Program-made: the position numbers and the translations under genes
Shown here: positions 1-8,273 of the stretch, in pieces
Layout: the number at the start of each line of letters is the position of its first letter
Numbering within the stretch: the first letter of the stretch is position 1
NCBI RefSeq assembly: GCF_041890415.1
Contig: NZ_CP169056.1
Coordinates: 496,001-560,000 of the forward strand
Reading direction: 5' to 3'
DNA from: Pseudoxanthomonas koreensis_A
GTDB lineage: Bacteria > Pseudomonadota > Gammaproteobacteria > Xanthomonadales > Xanthomonadaceae
DNA: 64,000 nucleotides
Notes under the pieces: model-generated
Databases searched by the model: none
What the model saw: the letters and a program-made list of their open reading frames with translations, nothing else
Told to the model about the DNA's origin: nothing

Positions 1-1
1 C

Positions 2-274
2 CTGGTGCTGGCCGCCATCCTGCACGGGCGCTTCGGCATCCCCGACGCGCTGTTCGGCGGCCTGGTGCTGTATGCGGCGTTGACCACGCTGCTGCCGTCG
101 CTGGTGTTCCGCACCCCGTTCGACGTGGACCCAATGCAGGACGCGCCGGCGCCGGCCTGGGCCGTGCCCGCCGCGCCTGCCGCGCCTGCCGCCGCGCCGG
201 TTGCCGATGACGCCGCCCTTGAAGCGCAGGCCCCGCGCCCCCAACTGCATGTACCGCAGGAACCAGTACGCTGA
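2..274 (+). CDS. C-terminal end of a membrane protein (partial)
   Basis: The reading frame is open from the first bases of the window to a TGA at 272-274, so this is the 3' end of a gene that starts upstream. The visible part has one or two hydrophobic stretches (roughly the first 35 residues, including GGLVLYAALTTLLPSLVF) followed by a tail of about 50 residues rich in alanine and proline, probably unstructured. The stop lies 7 bases before the next start, so the two genes may be cotranscribed. I do not recognise the family from this fragment. Confidence 0.6.
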   Translation: MVLAAILHGRFGIPDALFGGLVLYAALTTLLPSLVFRTPFDVDPMQDAPAPAWAVPAAPAAPAAAPVADDAALEAQAPRPQLHVPQEPVR

Positions 275-281
275 GAACGCC

Positions 282-626
282 ATGCCCATCTATGCTTTCG
301 AGTGCACCAGCTGCGGTCATTCCTTCGACCGGCTGCAGAAGCTCTCCGATCCCGATCCGGACACCTGTCCCGAGTGCCAGGCGCAGGCGATCAAGCGCCA
401 GGTGACCGCGCCGGCGTTCCGGCTTGCCGGCAGCGGCTGGTACGAGACCGACTTCAAGAAGGATGGCGACCGCAAGCGCAACCTGGTCGACGGCGGTGAC
501 GGCGCCAAGCCGGCCGACGCAGCCAAGCAGGCCAGTGCTGGCGCCGCGGCGTCCCCCGCTCCGGCCGCCAAGCCCGACAGCACGCCCGCGGCCAAGCCGG
601 CACCGGCCGCGCCCGGCGCCAGCTGA
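282..626 (+). CDS. FmdB-type zinc-ribbon protein
   Basis: A 114-residue protein of the small FmdB/CxxC_CxxC_SSSS zinc-ribbon family, often called a putative regulatory protein but of unproven function. The ribbon is at the N-terminus: C8-x2-C11 and C29-x2-C32 are placed to bind one zinc ion, and the start MPIYAFECTSCG is typical. Residues from about 75 to the end are an alanine/proline/lysine-rich low-complexity tail, common in proteobacterial members. The ATG at 282 is chosen because upstream in-frame codons overlap the preceding gene and would add an unrelated N-terminus. It lies 130 bases upstream of aspS on the same strand. Confidence 0.85.
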   Translation: MPIYAFECTSCGHSFDRLQKLSDPDPDTCPECQAQAIKRQVTAPAFRLAGSGWYETDFKKDGDRKRNLVDGGDGAKPADAAKQASAGAAASPAPAAKPDSTPAAKPAPAAPGAS

Positions 627-702
627 GCGGCGCGCAGGCCAGCCGAGCCCCCGCGATCGCGCCGGTTTGCGCAGGCCGCGCACAGGCGCAGGACAGAACC
701 GC

Positions 703-708
703 TAAAAT
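703..708 (+). promoter_or_regulatory. possible -10 box for aspS
   Basis: TAAAAT at 703-708 is an A+T-rich hexamer in a very G+C-rich gap, 51 bases before the aspS start. No good -35 hexamer is seen at the right distance, so this is only a candidate sigma-70 -10 element. Confidence 0.3.
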
Positions 709-759
709 CCGGGGCCCGTCGCCCGGTTCCGGGCGTGCGCCCCCTGTCGCGGAGCCTCC

Positions 760-2514
760 ATGCGTACCCATTTCTGCGGCCTGATCGACGAATCGTTGAT
801 CGGCCAGACCGTCACCCTTTCCGGCTGGACCGACGTGGCCCGCAACCTGGGCGGGGTGTGCTTCATCGACCTGCGCGACCACGAGGGCATCGTCCAGGTC
901 ACGGTCGAGCCGGGCAACGAGGCGGTGTTCGCCGTGGCCGCCTCGCTGGGCTACGAGGACGTGCTCCAGGTCGAAGGCGTGGTGCGGGCGCGCGAGGCGG
1001 TCAATGCGAAAATCCGCAGCGGCCGGGTGGAGGTGATCGCCACCAGGATCACCGTGCTCAACAAGGCCGCGCCGCTGCCGTTCCACGCGCACGAGAACCC
1101 GACCGAAGAAACCCGCCTGCGCTATCGCTACCTGGACCTGCGCCGCCCGCAGATGCAGCGCATGCAGCGCACCCGCACCAGGCTGGTACAGGCGCTGCGC
1201 CGGCACCTGGACGCGGACGGCTTCCAGGACATCGAAACTCCGATCCTGACCAAGGCCACGCCCGAGGGCGCGCGCGACTTCCTGGTCCCGGCGCGGATGC
1301 ACCCCGGCGAGTTCTACGCGCTGCCGCAGAGCCCGCAGCTGTTCAAGCAGATCCTGATGGTGGCCGGCTTCGACCGCTACTACCAGATCGCGCGCTGCTT
1401 CCGCGACGAGGCGCTGCGCGCCGATCGCCAGCTGGAGTTCACCCAGCTGGACATGGAGTTCGCCTTCGTCCGCGAGGGCGACGTGCAGGACTACGTCGAA
1501 GGGATGATCCGGGCGATCTTCAAGGAGGTCATCGATGTCGAGCTGGATGCGCGGTTCCCGCGCCTGACCTGGGCCGAAGCCATGCGCCGCTATGGCTCGG
1601 ACAAGCCCGACCTGCGCATCGACCTTGAACTGGTCGACGTGGCCGCGCTGGTGAAGGACAGCCAGTTCGCGGTGTTCACCGGCCCAGCCAATGATCCGGA
1701 CGGCCGGGTGGCCGCGCTGCGCATCCCCGGTGGCGCGTCATTGAGCCGCAAGCAGATCGACGAGTACGCCGCGCACGCGGCCAAGTACGGCGCCAAGGGC
1801 CTGGCCTACATCAAGATCGACGCGGCCGGCGCGGTGTCCTCGCCGATCCTGAAGTTCTTCGAGGAGGATGCGTTCGCCGCGCTGGTCAAGCATGTCGGCG
1901 CCGGCAACGGCGACATCGTGTTCTTCGGCGCCGGCGCCTACACCACGGTGTCCGACTTCATGGGCGCGCTGCGGCTGAAGGCCGGCAAGGATTTCAACCT
2001 GGTCGCCGACGGCTGGCGCCCGTTGTGGGTGACCGACTTCCCGATGTTCGAGTGGGATGCCGAGGCGCAGCGCTACGTGGCCCTGCACCACCCGTTCACC
2101 GCCCCGGCGGTGGACGACATCGCCGACCTGCGCACGCATGCCAGGACCGCGGTGTCGCGCGGTTACGACATGGTGCTCAACGGCAACGAGATCGGCGGTG
2201 GTTCGATCCGCATCCATCGCCCGGAGATGCAGAGCGCGGTGTTCGAACTGCTGGGCATCGACGCCGAAGAGGCACGGGCCAAGTTCGGCTTCCTGCTCGA
2301 TGCGCTCAACTACGGCGCGCCACCGCACGGCGGCATCGCCTTCGGCATCGACCGCATCGCCGCGCTGATGGCCGGCACCGAGTCGATCCGTGACGTCATC
2401 GCCTTCCCCAAGACCACCTCCGCGCAGTGCCTGATGACCGGCGCGCCGTCGCCGATCGCCGACGCGCAACTGGCGGAGGTCCACGTGCAGGTCGCTTCAC
2501 CGCAGGAGCGGTGA
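760..2514 (+). CDS. aspS: aspartyl-tRNA synthetase
   Basis: 584 residues, the normal length of bacterial AspRS, a cytoplasmic class II enzyme that charges tRNA-Asp. An N-terminal OB-fold anticodon-binding domain (about 1-105) is followed by the catalytic core with motif 2 (FRDEALRADRQLEFTQLD, about 213-230) and motif 3 (GIAFGIDRIAAL, about 525-536), with the bacterial GAD insertion between them. Residue 30 is leucine in RNLGG, as in E. coli AspRS; Pseudomonas aeruginosa non-discriminating AspRS has histidine near this place, so a tRNA-Asp-specific enzyme is suggested, though one residue is weak evidence. The start MRTHFCG matches the family. Confidence 0.97.
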   Translation: MRTHFCGLIDESLIGQTVTLSGWTDVARNLGGVCFIDLRDHEGIVQVTVEPGNEAVFAVAASLGYEDVLQVEGVVRAREAVNAKIRSGRVEVIATRITVLNKAAPLPFHAHENPTEETRLRYRYLDLRRPQMQRMQRTRTRLVQALRRHLDADGFQDIETPILTKATPEGARDFLVPARMHPGEFYALPQSPQLFKQILMVAGFDRYYQIARCFRDEALRADRQLEFTQLDMEFAFVREGDVQDYVEGMIRAIFKEVIDVELDARFPRLTWAEAMRRYGSDKPDLRIDLELVDVAALVKDSQFAVFTGPANDPDGRVAALRIPGGASLSRKQIDEYAAHAAKYGAKGLAYIKIDAAGAVSSPILKFFEEDAFAALVKHVGAGNGDIVFFGAGAYTTVSDFMGALRLKAGKDFNLVADGWRPLWVTDFPMFEWDAEAQRYVALHHPFTAPAVDDIADLRTHARTAVSRGYDMVLNGNEIGGGSIRIHRPEMQSAVFELLGIDAEEARAKFGFLLDALNYGAPPHGGIAFGIDRIAALMAGTESIRDVIAFPKTTSAQCLMTGAPSPIADAQLAEVHVQVASPQER

Positions 2515-2537
2515 AGCTCCCGCGATCGGGCCGGCAG

Positions 2538-3062
2538 ATGGCAATGAGCATCCGGCGCGCTGAACCGGGCGATGCGGCAGTGCTTTCCAGCCTTGCCGCG
2601 CGCACCTTCACCGAGACCTTCGGCCACCTGTATCCGCCGCAGGACCTGCAGGATTTCCTGGGCCAGACCTACACGGTGGAACGGCAGGCGCTGATCCTGT
2701 CCCATCCCGATTACGCGGTGTGGCTGCTGGAGGAGGACGGGGTCGCGGTCGGCCACGCCGCCGCAGGCCCCTGCGGGCTGCCGCATGCGCAGGTCGCTCC
2801 GGGCGACGGCGAGCTCAAGCGCCTGTACCTGCTGGCCAGCCACCAGAACGGTGGCCGCGGCGGCCTGCTGTTCGAGCAGGCCGAGCGCTGGCTGCTGCGC
2901 GATGGGCCGCGCACGCTCTGGCTTGGCGTGTGGTCGCAGAACCTGGGCGCGCAGCGCTTCTATGCGCGGCGCGGGTTCGCCAAGGTCGGCACCTACGAGT
3001 TCCCGGTCGGCACGGTGCGCGACCTGGAATTCATCCTGCGCCGCCCGGCTGCGGCCCGCTAG
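2538..3062 (+). CDS. GNAT-family N-acetyltransferase
   Basis: 174 residues with the GNAT fold: N-terminal SIRRAEPGDAAVLSSLA, a central acetyl-CoA-binding strand-loop-helix (GELKRLYLLASHQNGGRGG, where Q/R-x-x-G-x-G/A is represented by QNGGRGG), and the C-terminal NLGAQRFYARRGFAKVG typical of RimI-like enzymes. It transfers an acetyl group from acetyl-CoA to an amine; the substrate cannot be told from sequence. The start at 2538 (MAMSIRR) lies 23 bases after the aspS stop; a second ATG at 2544 is equally possible. Longer in-frame starts would overlap aspS and add an unrelated leader. Confidence 0.88.
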   Translation: MAMSIRRAEPGDAAVLSSLAARTFTETFGHLYPPQDLQDFLGQTYTVERQALILSHPDYAVWLLEEDGVAVGHAAAGPCGLPHAQVAPGDGELKRLYLLASHQNGGRGGLLFEQAERWLLRDGPRTLWLGVWSQNLGAQRFYARRGFAKVGTYEFPVGTVRDLEFILRRPAAAR

Positions 3063-3170
3063 CGGCCACCCGGCGCGGGCCGGCCGCGCGCATGGCTGGG
3101 ACCGTGGCGGCGCCGTCCGGATACGGTCAGGTACGATGGATGCCGGAAAGTTGATCCGGAGTGCGGGCGC

Positions 3171-3562
3171 GTGGACAGGTTGGCGGTGCTGCTGGAGCGC
3201 GGCGAGCTGGCCGCTGGCCTGCTTTCCGGGCTGGCGCATCCGCGGCTGCGCCATGCCATCGTTTCCATGCACCAAGCCCCGGCACGGCCGTGGAGCCTGG
3301 CGCACTGGCGGAGGCGGCGGGCATGTCGCGCAGCGCGTTTGCCGGCGCATTCCGCGGCGTGGTCGGGATGACGCTCGGGCAGTACCTGCAGGGCTGGCGA
3401 ATCGGGCTGGCGCAGCAGGCGCTGCGGCGCGGGCAGCCGCTCAAGGTGGTGGCCACGCACGTCGGCTATGGCAGCGAGTCGGCGCTGTCGCGCGCGTTCA
3501 AGGCGCACAGCAGGTTGTCTCCGCGCGCCTGGAAGCGGCAACTGCAAGGGGCGGCCGCTTGA
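3171..3562 (+). pseudogene. decayed AraC-family regulator
   Basis: Remains of a cupin-type AraC transcriptional regulator. A GTG at 3171 begins MDRLAVLLERG, a typical N-terminus, but the text then jumps to LLSGLAHPRLRHAIVSMHQA, which normally lies just before the DNA-binding domain, so roughly 170 codons of the cupin domain are missing. In this frame translation runs into unrelated residues after ARPWSLAH. The expected continuation, LAEAAGMSRSAFAGAF followed by the rest of the two-helix-turn-helix AraC domain to the TGA at 3562, is in the frame one base off. Adding one base near 3301-3304 restores ARPWSLAALAEAAGMSRS. The gene thus has both an internal deletion and a frameshift. Confidence 0.82.
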
Positions 3563-4233
3563 ACACCGGTGCCGATCCGGTCGGCCCGACCGAACGGGTG
3601 CTGCTCATCCACGGCCTGTGGAACGCGAAATCCTGGCTGGCACCGCTGGGCTGGCGCCTGCGCCGCGCCGGTTTCGAGGTGGAGGGCTTTGGCTACGCCA
3701 GCGTGCGCGATGGCGCCGAAGCGGCGATCGAAGCGCTGCTCGCGCGCTTGCGCGGCGCGCCGCCATTGCACCTGGTCGGGCACAGCCTGGGCGGCATGAT
3801 CGGGCTGGAGGCGCTGCGCCGGGCGCCGGGGCTGCCGGTCAGGCGGATGGTCTGCCTGGGCTCGCCGCTGTGCGGCAGCGGCACTGCGCGCGCACTGGCG
3901 CAACGGCCGCGCCTGGGCTGGACCCTGGGGCGCAGCGCACCATTGCTGCGCACCGGCTGCGGCCAATGGGACGGGCGGGTGCCGGTGGGCATGATCGCCG
4001 GCGACGTGGCCCGCGGCCTGGGCCACCTGCTGGTGCCGCAGCAGGCGCCCTCCGACGGCAGCGTGGCGGTGGCCGAGACCCGCCTGCCGGGGCTGGCCGG
4101 CCATTGCCTGGTGCACGCCAGCCATACCGGGCTGGTGTTTTCGGCCGAGGCCGCGCGGCAGACGGCGGCGTTCCTGCGCCACGGGGCCTTCCTTGCGCCG
4201 GGCGCGGAGCCGGCCGGCCCGCGCCCGCTATAA
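3559..4233 (+). CDS. alpha/beta-hydrolase (small lipase/esterase)
   Basis: A serine hydrolase of 224 residues with the alpha/beta fold. The oxyanion segment VLLIHGLW is at about 14-21, the nucleophile elbow GHSLGG places the catalytic serine at 76, and a late histidine in HASHTGLVF is the likely base. No signal peptide is seen, so it is probably cytoplasmic. No ATG lies near the conserved start; TTG at 3559 overlaps the stop of the decayed AraC gene (TTGA), suggesting translational coupling to it, which may now be lost. GTG codons further in (near 3598) would cut into the first strand. Substrate unknown. Confidence 0.78.
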   Translation: MNTGADPVGPTERVLLIHGLWNAKSWLAPLGWRLRRAGFEVEGFGYASVRDGAEAAIEALLARLRGAPPLHLVGHSLGGMIGLEALRRAPGLPVRRMVCLGSPLCGSGTARALAQRPRLGWTLGRSAPLLRTGCGQWDGRVPVGMIAGDVARGLGHLLVPQQAPSDGSVAVAETRLPGLAGHCLVHASHTGLVFSAEAARQTAAFLRHGAFLAPGAEPAGPRPL

Positions 4234-4234
4234 T
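4229..4234 (+). promoter_or_regulatory. consensus -10 box for yebC
   Basis: TATAAT at 4229-4234 matches the sigma-70 -10 consensus exactly and overlaps the stop codon of the upstream hydrolase gene. It would start a transcript near 4241, about 25 bases before the yebC ATG. No -35 consensus hexamer is visible 16-18 bases upstream. Confidence 0.5.
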
Positions 4235-4266
4235 CGCTGCCTGTAGCCAAGCAGTGTGGTGCCCCC

Positions 4267-4986
4267 ATGGGTCGTGGCCCCTCGATCGAAGCACGCAAGA
4301 ACGCCAGCGACGCCAAGCGCGGCAAGATGTTCACCAAGCTGATCCGCGAGATCGGCGTGTCCGCCCGCGCCGGTGGAGGCGACCCGGCCAACAACCCGCG
4401 CCTGCGCGCGGCGATGGACAAGGCGCTGGCCTCGAACATGTCCAAGGACGTGATCGAACGCGCGGTCAAGAAGGCCACCGGCGAACTGGAAGGCGTCGAG
4501 TACGAGGAAGTGCGCTACGAGGGCTATGCCCCCGGCGGGGTGGCGGTGATCGTGGACTGCCTCACCGACAACCGCGTGCGCACCGTGGCCGACGTGCGCC
4601 ACGCCTTCTCCAAGTGTGGCGGCAACATGGGCACCGAGGGCTCGGTGGCGTTCATGTTCAAGCGCCTGGGCGTGCTCGGTTACGAAGGTGGTGACGAGGA
4701 GGCGATCACCGAGGCGGCGATCGAGGCCGGTGCCGACGACGTGATCGTGTACCCCGGCGATGCCATCGACGTGGTCACCGCGCCGGAGAACATCGATGCG
4801 GTCAAGCAGGCGATGGAGGCCGCCGGCCTGGCGCCCGGCTATGCCGAGGTCACCTACCGCGCCGACAACGACGTGGCGGTGGACGCGGACAACGCGCAGC
4901 AGCTGCACAAGCTGCTGGGCATGCTGGAGGACCTGGACGACGTGCAGAACGTCTATTCCAACGCCGACCTCGGCGATGGCGGCTGA
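4267..4986 (+). CDS. yebC: YebC/PmpR-family protein
   Basis: 239 residues, full length for the YebC/TACO1 family (E. coli YebC is 246). Members have been described as DNA-binding regulators (PmpR, and control of RuvABC-related genes) and, more recently, as translation factors that relieve ribosome stalling at proline runs. The N-terminus MGRGPSIEARKNASDAKRGK lacks the MAGHSKW form but is a known variant of the family; the acidic C-terminal half is complete. It directly precedes ruvC-ruvA on the same strand, the usual neighbourhood, with only 63 bases between. Confidence 0.95.
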   Translation: MGRGPSIEARKNASDAKRGKMFTKLIREIGVSARAGGGDPANNPRLRAAMDKALASNMSKDVIERAVKKATGELEGVEYEEVRYEGYAPGGVAVIVDCLTDNRVRTVADVRHAFSKCGGNMGTEGSVAFMFKRLGVLGYEGGDEEAITEAAIEAGADDVIVYPGDAIDVVTAPENIDAVKQAMEAAGLAPGYAEVTYRADNDVAVDADNAQQLHKLLGMLEDLDDVQNVYSNADLGDGG

Positions 4987-5049
4987 CATGCGCGCGGCGT
5001 CCGGCGCAGTGCTGGCGGGCCTGGCCTGGACGTGTTTGCCGGAGTCCGC

Positions 5050-5598
5050 GTGAACCTTGCGCGCGTGCCGGCCACGGTCCGCATCCTCGGTATCGACCCG
5101 GGGTCGCAACGCACCGGGGTGGGCATCATCGACGTGGACGCTAGCGGACGCGCCCGGCATGTGCATCACCAGCCCCTGGTGCTGCTGGGCGAGGGTGCAT
5201 TTGCACTGCGCCTGCGCCGGTTGCTGGACGGGCTGGCGCAGTTGATCGACCAGTACGCGCCCGACGAGGTCGCCATCGAGCAGGTGTTCGTGGGCCGCAG
5301 TGCCGACTCGGCGCTCAAGCTGGGCCAGGCGCGCGGCGCGGCAATCTGCGCGGTGGTGCTGCGCGACCTTCCGGTGAGCGAGTACGCCGCGCGCGAGGTC
5401 AAGCTGGCCGTGGTCGGCACCGGCGGCGCCGACAAGGGCCAGGTCCAGCACATGGTGGCCGCCATGCTCGGCCTGAGCGGCAGGATCCAGGCCGACGCCG
5501 CCGACGCCCTGGCCATCGCCCTGACCCACGCCCACGTGCGCGCCACCGCGCAGCGGCTGGGGGTCAGTGCCCGCCAGGCGTGGAGCCGCAAGGCGTGA
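5050..5598 (+). CDS. ruvC: Holliday-junction resolvase RuvC
   Basis: Endonuclease that cuts Holliday junctions loaded with RuvAB. With the GTG at 5050 the protein has 182 residues; the four acidic metal ligands are all present: D16 in GIDPGSQRTG, E77 in AIEQVF, and D149 and D152 in ADAADALAIA. The start at 5050 has GGAG at 5041-5044 with a spacing of 5. GTG codons at 5032 and 5065 are alternatives that change only the non-conserved leader; ATG is absent. ruvA follows after 34 bases. Confidence 0.95.
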   Translation: MNLARVPATVRILGIDPGSQRTGVGIIDVDASGRARHVHHQPLVLLGEGAFALRLRRLLDGLAQLIDQYAPDEVAIEQVFVGRSADSALKLGQARGAAICAVVLRDLPVSEYAAREVKLAVVGTGGADKGQVQHMVAAMLGLSGRIQADAADALAIALTHAHVRATAQRLGVSARQAWSRKA

Positions 5599-5632
5599 TC
5601 ATCCGCTATCTGTCATTCCGAAGGAGGCCGTC

Positions 5633-6220
5633 ATGATCGGTCGGCTGCGAGGCACCCTCGCGCACAAGCAGCCACCCTGGCTGGTGGTGGACGTGGGCGG
5701 GGTGGGTTATGAGCTGGAGGCGCCGATGAGCACCTTCTACGACCTGCCCGATGTCGGCCGCGAGGTGGCGCTGTTCGTCCACTACGCGCAGAAGGAGGAC
5801 AGCGTGTCGCTGTACGGCTTCCTGCGCGATGCCGAGCGGCGCCTGTTCCGTGATGTGCAGAAGGTCAGCGGCATTGGCGCGAAGATCGCCCTGGCCATCA
5901 TGTCCGGTGCCAGCGTGGAAGAGTTCGTGCGCCTGGTGCAGGCCGGCGACATCACCGCGCTCACCCGCATCCCCGGCATCGGCAAGAAGACCGCAGAGCG
6001 CATCGTGGTGGAACTGCGCGACCGTACCGCCGATCTGGGGGGCGGAGTTGCGGGCAGCATGCCCGCGGCCGCAGGCGATCCCCAGGCCGACGCGGCCACC
6101 GCCCTGCAGCAGCTGGGCTACAAGCCGGCCGAGGCGGTGCGCATGGCGCGCGATGCAACCGCGCCCGGCGACGAGGCGGCCGCCATCATCCGCAAGGCCT
6201 TGCAGTCGGCGTTGCGCTGA
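5633..6220 (+). CDS. ruvA: Holliday-junction DNA-binding subunit RuvA
   Basis: 195 residues. RuvA forms the tetramer that holds the four-way junction and recruits the RuvB motor. The N-terminal OB-fold starts MIGRLRGTL; the two helix-hairpin-helix motifs are visible in FRDVQKVSGIGAKIALAIMS and RIPGIGKKTAERIVVEL; a proline/alanine linker near 140 leads to the C-terminal RuvB-contact domain ending IIRKALQSALR. The start at 5633 has a strong AGGAGG at 5622-5627. RuvB is not adjacent: kup lies between. Confidence 0.96.
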   Translation: MIGRLRGTLAHKQPPWLVVDVGGVGYELEAPMSTFYDLPDVGREVALFVHYAQKEDSVSLYGFLRDAERRLFRDVQKVSGIGAKIALAIMSGASVEEFVRLVQAGDITALTRIPGIGKKTAERIVVELRDRTADLGGGVAGSMPAAAGDPQADAATALQQLGYKPAEAVRMARDATAPGDEAAAIIRKALQSALR

Positions 6221-6280
6221 CACCACCACCACGCTCCCCGCCGCACGCTGCGCCCCGCGACGCGCCAGGACCTGCCCCCC

Positions 6281-8212
6281 ATGTCGACCACCCGCCCCCC
6301 CGCATCCGAACATGCCGGCCACGGCCACGGCCACGGCCACGGCCCCGCCGGCGCCGGCGGCCTTGCGCTTGTGGTCGGCGCCATCGGCGTGGTGTTCGGC
6401 GACATCGGCACCAGCCCGCTGTACACGCTCAAGGAAGCGTTCTCCCCGCACTACGGCCTGACCAGCGACCACGACACGGTGCTGGGCGTGCTGTCGCTGG
6501 CGTTCTGGTCGCTGATGATCGTGGTCACGCTCAAGTACGTGACCATCATCATGCGCGCCGACAACGAGGGCGAGGGCGGGATCATGGCGCTGATGGCGCT
6601 GGCCCAGCGCACCCTGCGCAACGGCTCGCGGTCGGCCTACGTGGTCGGCATCGCCGGCATCTTCGGTGCCTCGCTGTTCTTCGGCGACGGGGTGATCACC
6701 CCGGCCATCTCGGTGCTGGGCGCAATGGAAGGGCTGGAGATCGCCGCGCCCGGGCTGCACAACTTCATCGTGCCGCTCACCGTGGCGGTGCTGCTGCTGG
6801 TGTTCATGGCCCAGCGCTTCGGCACCGAGAAGGTGGGCAAGGTGTTCGGGCCGGTGACCACGGTGTGGTTCCTGGCCCTGGCGGCCATCGGCATATGGAA
6901 CATCGTGCAGTCGCCCGAGGTGCTCAAGGCGTTCAACCCGTGGTGGGCGGCGCTGTTCTTCGCCGAGCACGGCTGGCAGGGGGTGTTCATCCTCGGCGCG
7001 GTGGTACTGGCGGTCACCGGCGGCGAGGCGCTGTACGCGGACATGGGCCACTTCGGCGCGCCGCCCATCCGCAATGCCTGGTATTTCTTCGTGCTGCCAT
7101 GCCTGGTGCTCAACTACCTGGGGCAGGGCGCGCTGGTGCTCGAGCACCCGGAGATGGTGCGCAACCCGTTCTACGAATCGGTGCCCGGCTGGGCGTTGTA
7201 CCCGATGATCGTGCTGGCCACGATGGCGGCGGTGATCGCCTCGCAGGCGGTGATCACAGGCGCGTTCTCGGTCTCGCGCCAGGCCATGCAGTTGGGCTAC
7301 ATCCCGCGCATGCGCATCCGCCACACCTCGCGCGACACCATCGGCCAGATCTACATCCCCGGCATCAACTGGCTGCTGGCGGTGATGGTGATCGGCCTGG
7401 TGCTGGCGTTCCGCAGTTCGTCCAACCTGGCGGTGGCCTACGGCATCTCGGTGTCGGCCACGATGCTGATCGACACCGTGCTGCTGGCCCTGGTGGCGCG
7501 CGCGCTGTGGCCGGGCCGGCGTGGCTGGGTGCTGCCGCTGTGCGTGGTGTTCGTGTGCATCGACGTGGCCTTCGTGGTGGCCAATGGCGCCAAGCTGGTG
7601 CAGGGCGCATGGTTCCCGGTGGTGCTGGGCATCGTCCTGTTCACCCTGATGCGCACCTGGAGGCGCGGGCGCGAACTGCTGGGCGAGGAGATCCGCAAGG
7701 ACGGCATCCGCGCCGACACGTTCCTGCCCGGGCTGATGCTCGCCCCGCCGGCGCGCGTGCCCGGCACGGCGGTATTCCTCACCGCCGACCCGACCGTGGT
7801 GCCGCACGCGCTGCTGCACAACCTCAAGCACAACAAGGTGCTGCACGAGCGCAACGTGTTCCTGACGGTGGAGACGCTGCCGGTGCCGGTGGCCCCGGCG
7901 GAGCAGCGGATGCGCAGCGACCGGATCGGCGAGGATTTCCACCGCATGGTGGTGCGCTTCGGCTTCATGGAGACGCCGGACGTGCCGCTGGCGCTGATGC
8001 GCGCCTGCGATGCCGGCGGCATGTCGCTCGACCCGATGGACACCACCTATTTCGCCAGTCGCGAGACCATCGTGGCCAGCGCCAGGCGCGGCATGCCGGT
8101 CTGGCGCGACAAGCTGTTCGCGGTGATGCACCGCAACGCCGCGCCGGCCACGGGATTCTTCCGGATCCCGGGCAACCGGCTGGTGGAGCTGGGCTCGCAG
8201 GTGGAGATCTGA
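6281..8212 (+). CDS. kup: Kup potassium uptake permease
   Basis: 643 residues, 12 predicted membrane segments in the first 450 or so and a cytoplasmic C-terminal domain, as in Kup/TrkD low-affinity, proton-coupled potassium importers of the inner membrane. The hallmark GVVFGDIGTSPLYTL near residues 39-53 is intact, as are EGGIMALMALAQ and FFGDGVITPAISVLGA. Residues 11-21 carry a histidine-glycine run (HAGHGHGHGHG) encoded by tandem GGCCAC units, unusual for Kup. It sits between ruvA (60 bases) and ruvB (61 bases) on the same strand, an order I recall from other xanthomonads. Confidence 0.95.
   Translation: MSTTRPPASEHAGHGHGHGHGPAGAGGLALVVGAIGVVFGDIGTSPLYTLKEAFSPHYGLTSDHDTVLGVLSLAFWSLMIVVTLKYVTIIMRADNEGEGGIMALMALAQRTLRNGSRSAYVVGIAGIFGASLFFGDGVITPAISVLGAMEGLEIAAPGLHNFIVPLTVAVLLLVFMAQRFGTEKVGKVFGPVTTVWFLALAAIGIWNIVQSPEVLKAFNPWWAALFFAEHGWQGVFILGAVVLAVTGGEALYADMGHFGAPPIRNAWYFFVLPCLVLNYLGQGALVLEHPEMVRNPFYESVPGWALYPMIVLATMAAVIASQAVITGAFSVSRQAMQLGYIPRMRIRHTSRDTIGQIYIPGINWLLAVMVIGLVLAFRSSSNLAVAYGISVSATMLIDTVLLALVARALWPGRRGWVLPLCVVFVCIDVAFVVANGAKLVQGAWFPVVLGIVLFTLMRTWRRGRELLGEEIRKDGIRADTFLPGLMLAPPARVPGTAVFLTADPTVVPHALLHNLKHNKVLHERNVFLTVETLPVPVAPAEQRMRSDRIGEDFHRMVVRFGFMETPDVPLALMRACDAGGMSLDPMDTTYFASRETIVASARRGMPVWRDKLFAVMHRNAAPATGFFRIPGNRLVELGSQVEI
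6317..6340 (+). repeat. GGCCAC hexanucleotide repeat in kup
   Basis: Four tandem GGCCAC units encode alternating Gly-His near the Kup N-terminus. As the unit is in frame, copy-number change would lengthen or shorten the histidine run without breaking the gene. Confidence 0.7.
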
Positions 8213-8273
8213 GGCTGCGCCGGCGACGCCGCGGCCCTGCAGCAGTTACCCTGTCGGGCATCGTCCGCAGCAC

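Noticed and set aside
2427..2537. Longer N-terminus for the GNAT gene overlapping the end of aspS
   Set aside because: The extra 37 residues are arginine-rich, have no GNAT match and overlap aspS out of frame.
5606..8131. An 841-codon minus-strand frame opposite ruvA and kup
   Set aside because: Same antisense composition bias; both plus-strand genes are clear.
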